In this document: one piece after another, positions 25,833 to 34,652 of the stretch
Layout: every line of letters begins with the position of its first letter
Numbering within the stretch: the first letter of the stretch is position 1
Source: Gemmatimonadales bacterium
Lineage (GTDB): Bacteria; Gemmatimonadota; Gemmatimonadetes; Palauibacterales; Palauibacteraceae
Assembly (NCBI GenBank): GCA_009840115.1
Contig: VXOJ01000043.1
Span: 1-45,554, forward strand
Length of the DNA: 45,554 bases
Direction: 5' to 3'
Made by a program: the position numbers and the translations under genes
The notes under the pieces: model-generated
Told to the model about the DNA's origin: nothing
The model's database searches: none
What the model saw: only the letters and a program-made list of their open reading frames with translations

Positions 25833-26897
25833 ATGGCGAACTCCGAACCCCGACCCGCCGTCCTCCTCCTGAACTTCGGTGAACCGACGGGAGCGGACCC
25901 GAGCGCCGTCGCCCGCTTTCTGGAGCGGATCTTCCTCGCCAACGCCCGGCTGGAGCCGCACATGGACGCGGCGGCGGCCCGCGCACGGAGCCGCGAACTC
26001 GCGCGGCGGCGGACGCCCGGCTTGCTCGAGGTCTACGACAGGATCGGCGGCTCTCCGCTCCACGCGCAGGCGGAGGCGCAGACGGAGGCGCTCCACCGGG
26101 CGCTGAGGGCCCGCGGGCATCCAATGCGCGTGACCATGGGGATGCAGTTCACCGAGCCGTCGATCGAGGAGGCGCTGCGCCGACTGCGGGAGACAGGCGC
26201 CGAGGCACTCGTTCCCCTACCCGTGTACCCGCTCTGCGGCCCCTCGACCACCGTCGCGGCGCTGGACGAAGTCGAGGACGCGCTCGAGCGAATCGGATGG
26301 CGCCCGGAGGTGCGCGGGGTGACCGGGTGGCATCGCCATCCCCGCTACGCACGCCTTCGCGCCGACGCGATCCGCCGCGCGGCCGCGGAAGCCGGCTGGA
26401 GCCTGACCGACCGGGACGTCCGCCTCGTGTTCAGCGCCCACGGCACCCCGCTGCGGTACGTCGAAGCGGGCAGCCGCTACGTGGACTACGTCGAGGAGTG
26501 GTGCGCGACGCAGGCCCGCGCGCTGGGCGTGGAGACGTGGACGCTCGGCTACCAGAACCACACGAACCGACGGATCGAATGGACCCCGCCGGACATCGAG
26601 ACGGCGCTGGAGCGCCTCCGGGGCGTCGCGAAGATCCTTGTCGACCCCGTCAGCTTCATGCACGAGCAGTCCGAGACGTTGATGGAACTGGATGTGGATC
26701 TCGCCGGGCACGCCGCCGCACTCGGACTCGAGTTTCGCCGCGTCGGCATACCGCACGACGATGGCGCGTTCGCCGAGGTGCTGGCCGACCTCGCGCTGAC
26801 GGCGCTGGGCGTCGAAGTTCCGGCCCTCCCTCCGGGGACGTCGTGCCGGTGTCGCCAGGGAACGGACGTCTGCTTCAACGGCGAGCCGTCCACCTGA
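25833..26897 (+). CDS. hemH: Ferrochelatase with Cys-containing C-terminus
   Basis: 354 residues. It inserts iron into the porphyrin. Catalytic His203 is in VFSAHGTP; also seen are GYQNHTNRRIEWTPPDI and DPVSFMHEQSETLMELD with an acidic metal-side residue. The last 20 residues contain C338, C340 and C347 (CRCRQGTDVC). Some ferrochelatases bind a [2Fe-2S] cluster through C-terminal cysteines; whether this one does is open. TAGGTT lies six bases before the ATG with no Shine-Dalgarno sequence, suggesting a leaderless mRNA. Confidence 0.93.
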   Translation: MANSEPRPAVLLLNFGEPTGADPSAVARFLERIFLANARLEPHMDAAAARARSRELARRRTPGLLEVYDRIGGSPLHAQAEAQTEALHRALRARGHPMRVTMGMQFTEPSIEEALRRLRETGAEALVPLPVYPLCGPSTTVAALDEVEDALERIGWRPEVRGVTGWHRHPRYARLRADAIRRAAAEAGWSLTDRDVRLVFSAHGTPLRYVEAGSRYVDYVEEWCATQARALGVETWTLGYQNHTNRRIEWTPPDIETALERLRGVAKILVDPVSFMHEQSETLMELDVDLAGHAAALGLEFRRVGIPHDDGAFAEVLADLALTALGVEVPALPPGTSCRCRQGTDVCFNGEPST

Positions 26898-26899
26898 AA

Positions 26900-26912
26900 G
26901 CCCCCCGGGGGC
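26900..26912. repeat. GC palindrome between hemH and the convergent gene
   Basis: A run of C followed by a run of G directly after the hemH stop can fold only as a tight stem with no loop. It lies in the 29-base convergent gap and might assist termination, but no U-tract follows. Confidence 0.25.
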
Positions 26913-26926
26913 ACGATGTCGCGCGT

Positions 26927-27523
26927 TCAGCCTTCCGGGCGTGCGGTCAGGTCTTCGAGCACCCGGCCGCCGACGCTGTCCACCTGCCCGCGGATCACGC
27001 ACGCCAGCATGTCGGCGGCTTCGCGGAGCATCGACGCCGGTTCCCGCCGGTCGCCCTCGAAACGCACGACCTCGCCGAGGAAGATCCCGACGAGTTGGGT
27101 GGACCGGGAATCGTCGCCGCCCGACTTGATCGCGTCGTCGTACGCCGCCCCGGGGACGCTGGCCCTCCACGGCTCATCCCGCTCGGATCCGCCCCGCGAC
27201 GCCCGGTCCATCGGCACGAGCGCGAGCAGGCTGCCCTCCATGCCGGGCCCGCCCTTGCGGACATTCAGCGCGAGCGCGACCGGCCTGTCGAAGAGGTCCA
27301 TCTCGAGGAAGTCCTGCACGCTGTCGCGGGGGATGGCGCAGCGCCCGATCGGCCGGTCTTCGTGAAAGGTCCCGATGCAGATACTGCCTCGGGGCGTCAG
27401 GTCATGCTCGATCGGCCGGACGTCGAGCTTGATGGGGGTGGCGGTGCCGACAAGGACGTGTTCGCGGCGCTTCTCGGCTTCGGGCGACGGGGGGAGCATG
27501 TCTCCGAAGAACAGTGTCGTCAT
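26927..27523 (-). CDS. Unrecognised conserved-looking protein
   Basis: 198 residues from ATG at 27523, preceded by GGGAGGCGATGGG (Shine-Dalgarno GGGAGG). No signal peptide or membrane segment. Mixed alpha/beta composition: beta-like segments (HVLVGTATPIKLDVRPI, GSICIGTFHE, PVALALNVRK, GSLLALVPMD) then a helical end (EPASMLREAADMLACVIRGQ). No catalytic motif or known family recognised. It stands between hemH and leuDH on the opposite strand. The coding frame keeps the same GC-rich codon style as its neighbours. Confidence 0.7.
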   Translation of the reverse strand: MTTLFFGDMLPPSPEAEKRREHVLVGTATPIKLDVRPIEHDLTPRGSICIGTFHEDRPIGRCAIPRDSVQDFLEMDLFDRPVALALNVRKGGPGMEGSLLALVPMDRASRGGSERDEPWRASVPGAAYDDAIKSGGDDSRSTQLVGIFLGEVVRFEGDRREPASMLREAADMLACVIRGQVDSVGGRVLEDLTARPEG

Positions 27524-27678
27524 CCCATCGCCTCCCGGTCGGTCGCCGCCGTTTCTGCCCCCTGGCACCGATACGCGATCGCGCCCCGCATGTTCCCAAT
27601 GTCGCCCGGGCGGGCACGGCGCGATAGTCTCACGGCGCTCGCGCACGCGATTGCACCCGAGACGGATACGGAGAGGGT

Positions 27679-28752
27679 ATGACCCGCGGCTTTCTCGATG
27701 TCACGGAGGCGTGGAACGGCGAGTCCGTCGTCACCGCGTTCGACTCCGCCACCGGGGCCTGGATATTCGTGGCCCTGCACGATACGCGACTGGGTCCGGC
27801 CGCCGGAGGCACCCGGATGGCCTCCTATCCCGCGCCCGTGGACGGCCTGATCGATGCCATGCGCCTCGCCGAAGGCATGACCTGGAAGTGGGCGGGCGTG
27901 GGCGTTCGATTCGGCGGCGGCAAGGCGGTCATCGCCATCCCGGACGACCTGGGCGACGAAGCCCGCGCGGGCCTGGTCGATCGATATGCGGCACATCTCG
28001 TCTCGCTCCGCGGCGCCTTCCAGACCGGCGTCGACATGGGCACGACCCCGGAGGACATGGCCCGCATCGGCGCCATCTCCGGGTACGCCGTCGGTCTCGT
28101 GGATGGGAAGCCGGGCGACCCGGGGCCGTACACGGCGCGCGGCGTCCTGGCCGGGATCCGGGCCGCGCTCGAGCACCGGTTCGGCGAGGCGAACTTCGGC
28201 GGCCGCGCGGTGCTCGTACAGGGACTCGGCGACGTCGGCTTCCCGCTGGCCGGGCTTCTGGCGGAGGCCGGGGCGACCCTCCACCTGACGGACCTGCGCG
28301 AGGAGGCCGCCAGACGGGCGCAGACACGCTTCGGGGGGACGGTGATCCCCGCCGACGGCATGTGGGAGGTCGACGCGGACGTGTACGCGCCCTGCGCCGT
28401 CGGGGCGACCCTGAATCCGGACACGATCCCCCGCCTGCGCTGCGGGATCGTCGCCGGTTCCGCGAACAACCAGCTTCTCTCGGACGCCGACGCCGAAAGG
28501 CTGCGCGCGCGCGGGATCCTCTACGCCCCCGACTACGTGATCAACGCCGGCGGGGCGGTCGCCTTCTCCGCCATCCACCGGGGCGAGCGGGACGAGACCC
28601 GGCTCCGGGCCCGCGTCGACGAGATCGGGTCGTCACTGCGCGAGATGTTCGAGGAGGCCGCGGGCGCCGGAGAATCGCCGCTTCACGCGGCCCGGCGGCG
28701 AGCCCGGCGGTTCCTCGACGCACACGGCGGACCGCCTCCCGGCGCGGGTTAG
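27679..28752 (+). CDS. Leucine/phenylalanine/valine-type amino acid dehydrogenase
   Basis: 357 residues. It reversibly deaminates a branched-chain or aromatic amino acid with NAD. Substrate-site motifs: GPAAGGTRM at 40-47, K70 in MTWKWAG and K82 in FGGGKAVI (matching the Lys68/Lys80 pair of leucine dehydrogenase), TGVDMGTTPEDM. The Rossmann motif QGLGDVGFPLAG follows near 180. Leucine versus phenylalanine preference cannot be read by eye. GGAGAGGGT precedes the ATG. The 155-base gap upstream (27524-27678) shows only this ribosome site. Confidence 0.9.
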   Translation: MTRGFLDVTEAWNGESVVTAFDSATGAWIFVALHDTRLGPAAGGTRMASYPAPVDGLIDAMRLAEGMTWKWAGVGVRFGGGKAVIAIPDDLGDEARAGLVDRYAAHLVSLRGAFQTGVDMGTTPEDMARIGAISGYAVGLVDGKPGDPGPYTARGVLAGIRAALEHRFGEANFGGRAVLVQGLGDVGFPLAGLLAEAGATLHLTDLREEAARRAQTRFGGTVIPADGMWEVDADVYAPCAVGATLNPDTIPRLRCGIVAGSANNQLLSDADAERLRARGILYAPDYVINAGGAVAFSAIHRGERDETRLRARVDEIGSSLREMFEEAAGAGESPLHAARRRARRFLDAHGGPPPGAG

Positions 28753-28766
28753 CCCCCCACCTCCTG

Positions 28767-29441
28767 CTAGCGGCGGGAGGCGATGCGGTCCAGCGGCTTC
28801 TTCGTGATGTCCGGAACGAGCGCGTCGTCCGCGGGATAGCCCACGACGAGCAGCAGGAAGGGCCGCTCGTTGGAGGGGCGGTCGAGGATCTTGTTCAGGA
28901 AGCCCATGGGGCTCGGCGTGTGGGTGAGGGTGGCGAGCCCCGCCTGATGCAGCGCCGTGATGAGGATCCCGGTGGCGATGCCGACGGACTCCGTCACGTA
29001 GTAGTTCTTGAGCTTCTCCCCGCCGCGCACTTCGTAACTCTCCGCGAAGATCGCGATGAGGACGGGCGCCGTCTCCACGAACGGCTTGTGCTCGTCCGTT
29101 CCGAGGTGGGCGAGCGCTTCGAGCCATGCGGCCGGCGCGCGGTGCTCGTAGAAGTCCCGCTCCTCTTTCTCCGCTTCCACCCGGATCCGGTGCTTCACCC
29201 CGGGATCGCGCACGACGACGAAGTGCCACGGTTGCCGGTTCGCGCCGTTGGGGGCCGTTCCCGCCGCCTCGATGCAGGCGTCGATGACCTCCGCGGGGAC
29301 GGGCTCGTCGGAGTACTCGCGGACCGTCCGGCGCCGCCGCATCTCGTCGCGGAAGGCCCGCGCGCGACGCACCATCTCCTCCTCCCCGCGGCGCGTGAAC
29401 GTCGCCAGCGGGACCGGACGGTACGCGTCCCCGTGCGTCAT
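28767..29441 (-). CDS. Nitroreductase-fold flavoprotein of the iodotyrosine deiodinase type
   Basis: 224 residues, the size of bacterial IYD homologues. FMN-site segments: [34 protein letters not shown], and [10 protein letters not shown]. The active-site lid shows E94-x3-Y98 followed 21 residues later by K119, the same spacing as E157/Y161/K182 of human iodotyrosine deiodinase. The C-terminus [12 protein letters not shown] closely resembles the VPDLKRKPLDQI of the human enzyme. IYD reductively removes halogen from halotyrosines. Substrate here is inferred. Last gene of the minus-strand operon that starts at 37201. Confidence 0.85.
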   Translation of the reverse strand: MTHGDAYRPVPLATFTRRGEEEMVRRARAFRDEMRRRRTVREYSDEPVPAEVIDACIEAAGTAPNGANRQPWHFVVVRDPGVKHRIRVEAEKEERDFYEHRAPAAWLEALAHLGTDEHKPFVETAPVLIAIFAESYEVRGGEKLKNYYVTESVGIATGILITALHQAGLATLTHTPSPMGFLNKILDRPSNERPFLLLVVGYPADDALVPDITKKPLDRIASRR

Positions 29442-29477
29442 CGGACCGACCTGCGAGTCACGCGATCGAAGCCGGAA

Positions 29478-30896
29478 TCAGCGGACTCCGACGAGGCCCC
29501 GCGTCGCCTGGATCAGGTCGCCGGAATCGTAGCCGACGCCGTCCTTGAACACCCAGCGGACCGCGCGAATCGCGCGCGGATCGCTTCCGGGATCGCCGTT
29601 CAGGACGATGAGGTCGGCCAGCTTCCCGGCCTCCACGGTGCCGAGCTCGTCATCCACGCCGAGGATCTTCGCCCCGTTGGCGCTCACCACCTGCACGGCC
29701 TGCACCGGCGTGAGCCCGGCCTCGAGCAGCAGCTCGAAGTTCCGCTGATTCCCGAAGCCGGGGAGCGCGCCGCCGTTGCCCGTGGGATCGACACCCGAGG
29801 CGAGCAACCCGCCGGCGTCGACGAACGCCTTCTCGAAGCGCATTTCGTTCCGGAAGCTCTCGGGATCGGGTCCCATCTCCTGGATGCGCCCGCGCTCATC
29901 GAGGTAGGCCTCCCTGAGGTCCGGAGCCATCAGCTCGAGCGTGCGCTCGTCCACGACGTCGCGGTCGGGAAAGAACGCCTCGTAGACCGAGAGCGTGGCG
30001 GTGAGTCCCACGCCGGCCTCCACCATCGCCTCGATCGTCTCCCGCGCGATGGGTCCCGTGGGGTCCGAGCTTCCGGCCCGCTGCATGATGTTGCCGGGAC
30101 AGAGGTCCGGCTCCTTCTCCGGCACGAAATCGGACGCCGTGAGCATCCCGTGCTCGAGGTTGTCGATCCCGAGCGCGACGGCCTCCTGGAAGCTCACCGA
30201 GCACAGGTGTCCGGTGACGCGGAGGCCCAGGCGATGCGCCTCCTCGATCGCCGCCGCCAGTTCGGCGCTCCCGATCGACGTGTACGCCTTCACCCACGTG
30301 GCCCCCTCCCCCGCCCAGTACTCGACGAAGCGCCGGGCCTGTTCGGGAGAGGTCACGCGGGCCTGGTGGGGCGCGCCCGTCGAGCCGGTGATGTACGGCG
30401 CGGTGAGATGGATGCGGGGGCCCGGAGAATCGCCGCGGTCGATCGCGTCCTTCAGGTGGACGTCCGCGTAGGGAGTGACGCTCCCGGTCGTGCGGATCGT
30501 CGTGACGCCGGAACCGAGATAGAGCCGCGGCGCGCTGTAGCCGAGCTGCACGCGCCGTCCCCCCACGGCGGTATAGAACAGATGGTCGTGCATGCCGACC
30601 ATCCCCGGGATCACGGTGTGGCCGCGCAGGTCATGACGATCCGCACCCTCCGGAACGTCGATGGACGCGGCGGGGCCCACGGCGGCGATCCGGCCGTCGC
30701 GCAGCAGCACGGTCTGGTCCTCGAGGACCGGGCCGCCGGTGCCGTCGATCACGCGAACGTGTTCGAGCGCCACGGTCGGCGCCCGCACGGCCACATAGGC
30801 GCGGGCTTCCTCGGACAACCGGTCGTAGGTCTGCGCGGCCACGGGGTCGGCAAGCACAGTCGCGATGGCCGCGAAGGCGGCGAGAACTCTGGACAT
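29478..30896 (-). CDS. Secreted metal-dependent amidohydrolase, tandem copy 1
   Basis: 472 residues from ATG at 30896 with purine-rich GAGAGAGGAAGGAAG upstream. Signal peptide of about 21 residues (VAAQ cleavage). Amidohydrolase motifs: HDH in GMVGMHDHLFY, Lys in TWVKAYTSI (candidate carbamylated ligand), GHLCSVSFQEAV, DNLEHG, and the metal Asp in ASGVDPTG. It resembles the imidazolonepropionase-like secreted amidohydrolases, which act on cyclic amides or C-terminal prolyl peptides. By eye it is strongly similar along its whole length to the next upstream gene. Substrate unknown. Confidence 0.87.
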   Translation of the reverse strand: MSRVLAAFAAIATVLADPVAAQTYDRLSEEARAYVAVRAPTVALEHVRVIDGTGGPVLEDQTVLLRDGRIAAVGPAASIDVPEGADRHDLRGHTVIPGMVGMHDHLFYTAVGGRRVQLGYSAPRLYLGSGVTTIRTTGSVTPYADVHLKDAIDRGDSPGPRIHLTAPYITGSTGAPHQARVTSPEQARRFVEYWAGEGATWVKAYTSIGSAELAAAIEEAHRLGLRVTGHLCSVSFQEAVALGIDNLEHGMLTASDFVPEKEPDLCPGNIMQRAGSSDPTGPIARETIEAMVEAGVGLTATLSVYEAFFPDRDVVDERTLELMAPDLREAYLDERGRIQEMGPDPESFRNEMRFEKAFVDAGGLLASGVDPTGNGGALPGFGNQRNFELLLEAGLTPVQAVQVVSANGAKILGVDDELGTVEAGKLADLIVLNGDPGSDPRAIRAVRWVFKDGVGYDSGDLIQATRGLVGVR

Positions 30897-30910
30897 CTTC
30901 CTTCCTCTCT

Positions 30911-30936
30911 CGACGGGTCCCTTTTCGTCGGGTCCC
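30911..30936. repeat. Short direct repeat between the amidohydrolase genes
   Basis: CGACGGGTCCC (30911-30921) and CGTCGGGTCCC (30926-30936) are 11-base direct repeats with one mismatch, filling most of the 44-base gap between the tandem copies. May be chance, or a remnant of the duplication. Confidence 0.4.
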
Positions 30937-30940
30937 CCGG

Positions 30941-32377
30941 TCACCGAATCCCCACCATCCCCTTCACGGAGTCGATGAGCTTCTCCGAGTCGTAACCCAC
31001 GCCGTCCTTGAACACGACGGTTACGTTCCTGATGATCGCGGAGTCCGACTCGAGATCGCCCTCGAGCACGACGAGATCCGCGAGCTTTCCGGCCTCGATC
31101 GTCCCGAGCTCGTCGTCCACGCCCATGATGCGGGCGCCGTTCGCGCTCACGACCCGGACCACGGTGGAAGCGTCGAAACCCGCTTGAACGAGAAGCTCGT
31201 AGTTTCGCTGGTCTCCGAAGCCCGCGATGGCACCCCCGATCCCCGTAGGATCCACGCCCGCGGCGAGCACGCCCCCGGCCTCGACGAAACCGCGCTCGAA
31301 CGCCATGTGCTTCTGGAGATGCGCCTCGGTCATCGGCCAATCCGGGTTCGCCTCGATCGCGTCGACGGTCTCCAGGTAGTCCTCGCGCACCTCGGGCGCC
31401 ATCGCCTCGAGCGTCCGCTCGTCGAGGACGGCGCGCCCCTTCGTCATGGGCTCGATCACGGCCATCGTCGAGGTCATCCCGACGTCGTTCTCGACCATCG
31501 ACAGGATCAGCGCCCGCGCCGTCTCCCCCGTCGGGTCCCCCTCCTCTCCCACGGTGACCATCGAGTTCGGCGGACACTCGTCCGGCCGCTTGCGGGGATC
31601 GAAGTCCGTCGCCGTCCCGAAGCCGTGCTCGATGTTGTCCATCCCCAGGTCGACGGCCTCCTGGAAGGTGATCGAACAGATGTGCCCCGTGACCCGAAGG
31701 CCCTGCGCGTGGGCCTCCTCGATGACGGCGGCGAGTTCGGCGCGCCGGATCGTCGTGTACGCCTTGATCCAGGAGGCGCCCTCCCCGGCCCAGTAGCGGA
31801 CGAAGCGGCGCGCTTCCTCGGGCGAGTTCACCTGCGCCATGTCGCCGAGGGCCGGGTTGGGCCCCGTGACGTACGGCGCGGTGACGTGCATGCGGGGTCC
31901 CGGCGCCAGCCCGCGCTCGATGTTCGACTTGACGTTGAGGTCCGCGTAGGGCGAGACGCTGCCCGTCGTGCGGATCGTCGTGACGCCCGCCGCCAGGTAG
32001 AGGCGCGGGGAGGAGATGGTGCCCTGCGACATCCGGCCGCCGGCCCCCATGAAGAACATGTGGTTGTGGAGCCCGATCATCCCCGGAATCACGGTGTGTC
32101 CGGGCAGTTCGAGGACCTCGGCGCCCGGCGGGATCTCCACCGCGCCCGCCGGGCCTACCGCGGCGATCCGGTTTCCCTCGATCACGACGGTCTGGTTCGT
32201 CCGGGCGCCGGCCCCGGTCCCGTCGATGATCTTGACGCCGGTGAGGGCGACCGTCGGGCCGGCGACGGAGACGAACTCGGAGGTCGCGTCGCTGAGTTCG
32301 GCCGCGGACTGCGCGGGCAGGTGAGCCGGAGCGAGAAGGGCCGCGAGCGCGACGGGGGCCGCGATGAACTTTCTCAT
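30941..32377 (-). CDS. Secreted metal-dependent amidohydrolase, tandem copy 2
   Basis: 478 residues, ATG at 32377 with Shine-Dalgarno AGGAG. Signal peptide about 22 residues (LPAQ). The same motif set as the downstream paralogue: HNH in GMIGLHNHMFF, WIKAYTTI, GHICSITFQEAV, DNIEHG, AAGVDPTG, and the shared C-terminal VFKDGVGYDS. The first motif is HNH here against HDH in the other copy, and the variable loop after EHG differs, so the two may differ in substrate. Belongs to the operon running from 37201. Confidence 0.87.
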   Translation of the reverse strand: MRKFIAAPVALAALLAPAHLPAQSAAELSDATSEFVSVAGPTVALTGVKIIDGTGAGARTNQTVVIEGNRIAAVGPAGAVEIPPGAEVLELPGHTVIPGMIGLHNHMFFMGAGGRMSQGTISSPRLYLAAGVTTIRTTGSVSPYADLNVKSNIERGLAPGPRMHVTAPYVTGPNPALGDMAQVNSPEEARRFVRYWAGEGASWIKAYTTIRRAELAAVIEEAHAQGLRVTGHICSITFQEAVDLGMDNIEHGFGTATDFDPRKRPDECPPNSMVTVGEEGDPTGETARALILSMVENDVGMTSTMAVIEPMTKGRAVLDERTLEAMAPEVREDYLETVDAIEANPDWPMTEAHLQKHMAFERGFVEAGGVLAAGVDPTGIGGAIAGFGDQRNYELLVQAGFDASTVVRVVSANGARIMGVDDELGTIEAGKLADLVVLEGDLESDSAIIRNVTVVFKDGVGYDSEKLIDSVKGMVGIR

Positions 32378-32426
32378 GGGAGACTCCTGTGAGTTGGGCC
32401 GTTCAGGACCCGAAAAACCTACCGCG

Positions 32427-34652
32427 TCACGGCTCCACCGTGAACACCATCTGCATGCCCGCCTCCAGGTGCTCGGCGATGTGGCAGTGCAGCATCCAGC
32501 GGCCGGGGTTCGAGAGTTCGAGAAGGAGATCGACCGAACCGCCCACGGGGACCACCACCATGTCCTTCCAGGCGAGGTTGTCGTGCGCCACGCCGTTCGT
32601 GGCGAGGACGAGGAAGCGCTGGCCGTGGATGTGGATCGGATGCTGCATCTGGTGCAGCGTCTCGCGCCGGCTCCGGAGCCTCAGCTTGACCACGTCGCCC
32701 ACGCGGAAGGTCCACCGGATCGCCTCGTTCTCGAGGCCGGTGGAGGGCTCGCGCAGCGTCCACGACACGTTTTCCGGCGTCGAGATCAGGTTCATCATCG
32801 GCATCGTTCCCGACCATTCGACCGGGTGGAAGTACGCCGAGTCCACCTGCATGAGACGCTCGACGACGAGCGGGAGGCCGCGCGTCGACATGTCGAGTTC
32901 CAGGGTGAGGTCCACCGGCCGGTCGAAGAGGGGGCGGTACGGTGCGATCTCGTCGCGCGCGCGCTCGTTCTCCCGCAGCACCTCGAAGGTCGCGCCCAGA
33001 TCCGGCGTCGCGTCCGCCGCTCCGACGCGAACGACGCCCAGCGTGTCCTCCTCCGGGAAGAAGCTGCCGCCGATGTGGTCGATCCCCTGCACCCGGTTCA
33101 GAAGGGCGTAGCTCCCGCTCTCGGGGAAGGCGACGTGCACGATGTAGCGCTCCGCCGGCGCAATGATCACGCTCTCGACCCATTCCTCCCGCTCGAAGTT
33201 GCCCACGTCGGCGCCCACGAGCTTCATGGGCGCTCCGCCGAAGGAGAGGTTGAACGTCCGCGTGTTCGACGCGTTCGTGAAGTAGAAACGGACGACCGAG
33301 CCGCGCTCCACGTCCAGCGCGTAGTCGGGCCTCCCGTTCACGAGCATGGTGTTGCCGAAGCGGCCCATGAGCGCGTGGGTGGCGCGCTCGAGACCGAAGG
33401 GGACGATCCCGTGCTCGCCCAGGAGCAGGTCGTCGAGCATCACGACCTCCTCCCGGTGGACGGGGCTGAAATAGTCCGGATCTTCCGACCGGACCATGAG
33501 GTTGCCGGCCAATCCAAGGTCCTGCTGGACATCCTCGCGGTGGTGCGGGTGATACCAGTAGAGGCCGGGGTCGGGGAAATGCACCGTGTAGCGGAAGCTC
33601 TCGCCGGGGGCGACGACATCCTGCGTCAGGCCCGGGACGCCATCGAACCGGTTGTCGAGCCGCAGTCCGTGCCAGTGGATCGCGGTCGGCCAGTCGATGC
33701 GGTTCGTGAAGTCGATCGTGACCGTGGCGTCCTCGGGGACCCAGAGGAGGGGCCCGGGGATCTGTCCGTTGAAGCCGTAACCCAGGAGTTCGCGGCTCCC
33801 GATGCGGCGGCGCACGTAGACGGCGTCGAGGGAGAGCGAGTCGCCGTCGGCGAGTTCGATCAATTCGCGGGGGCGGGCGTCGACGATCTCGCCTTCCCAG
33901 CCGTCTCCCGGCAACCAGGGCTGCACGTCCGGCCGAAGCTCCATGAGCGACGGGAGCATCATGACCCCTTCGGGCATCGGCACGCCGCCCCACGCGTCGT
34001 CCATCACCATCTCGCCCGGCGGGGTCCGCGTGGCGCCGAGCGCAAACTCGAGGAAGTCGGCGGGCTGCATGCGGCTGGAAGGCGATTGGGCTCGCAGCAC
34101 GTAGGGACCCGCCGGTTCCGCACCCGCCCCCTCCGCCGCTGCGGGGTCCGCTCCGGATTCCGCCGTGACCAGGATGAGGAACTTGTTGAACCCGACCTGC
34201 CCCACCTCGGCCCGGCCGCGCGCCGGCACCTCCCCGAGCCGCTCGATGGGCCAAAGCACCTGGGTCGACGCCCAGGCGACGTAGCGGTCATACGGACCGA
34301 GCGTGGAGGGGGGTGGAAGGTCCGTCGAGATCACGGCGTCGTACGCGAGCCGCCCGTCCGGCGTCACCCCCACCGAGAACGGCCCCGGGGGGCGGCGCAA
34401 CTCGACCGTGCCGGTCGCGTCCGGGACCCGGGGCGTCGGGAACAGCGACATGCAGTACAGGTCGGGGCTCGCCGCGCCTCCCGGCGCCGCTCCGGGCGCG
34501 CAGGGAGAGGCCTCCTGCCGCGGCGGCATTCCCGGGGGCGCCGCGCCCACCGACAGCCAGAGCGCTCCACCCAGTGCCCCGGCGGCGCCGAGCGCCGCGG
34601 CGGCCGCCGCGATGGCGCCGCGTTCCGATGACCGCCGGGCCCCGGGGGTCAA
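32427..34652 (-). CDS. Large multicopper oxidase with extra N-terminal domain
   Basis: 741 residues from TTG at 34652-34650, which overlaps the SDR stop as TTGA. A hydrophobic signal or anchor (about 12-38) leads to a region of about 65-210 that is not cupredoxin. The oxidase part then shows all copper ligands: HWHG at 326-329, HPHH at 368-371, HPIHIH at 671-676, and HCHIAEHLEAGM at 722-733 (type 1 ligands H671, C723, H728, M733). It should oxidise phenols, metals or similar donors while reducing oxygen to water, outside the cytoplasm. The upstream ATG at 34793 lies inside the SDR gene. Confidence 0.9.
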   Translation of the reverse strand: MTPGARRSSERGAIAAAAAALGAAGALGGALWLSVGAAPPGMPPRQEASPCAPGAAPGGAASPDLYCMSLFPTPRVPDATGTVELRRPPGPFSVGVTPDGRLAYDAVISTDLPPPSTLGPYDRYVAWASTQVLWPIERLGEVPARGRAEVGQVGFNKFLILVTAESGADPAAAEGAGAEPAGPYVLRAQSPSSRMQPADFLEFALGATRTPPGEMVMDDAWGGVPMPEGVMMLPSLMELRPDVQPWLPGDGWEGEIVDARPRELIELADGDSLSLDAVYVRRRIGSRELLGYGFNGQIPGPLLWVPEDATVTIDFTNRIDWPTAIHWHGLRLDNRFDGVPGLTQDVVAPGESFRYTVHFPDPGLYWYHPHHREDVQQDLGLAGNLMVRSEDPDYFSPVHREEVVMLDDLLLGEHGIVPFGLERATHALMGRFGNTMLVNGRPDYALDVERGSVVRFYFTNASNTRTFNLSFGGAPMKLVGADVGNFEREEWVESVIIAPAERYIVHVAFPESGSYALLNRVQGIDHIGGSFFPEEDTLGVVRVGAADATPDLGATFEVLRENERARDEIAPYRPLFDRPVDLTLELDMSTRGLPLVVERLMQVDSAYFHPVEWSGTMPMMNLISTPENVSWTLREPSTGLENEAIRWTFRVGDVVKLRLRSRRETLHQMQHPIHIHGQRFLVLATNGVAHDNLAWKDMVVVPVGGSVDLLLELSNPGRWMLHCHIAEHLEAGMQMVFTVEP

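Noticed and set aside
27375..30995. Open frame of 1206 codons on the plus strand
   Set aside because: Shadow of leuDH, the nitroreductase and an amidohydrolase; low-complexity Arg-rich translation.
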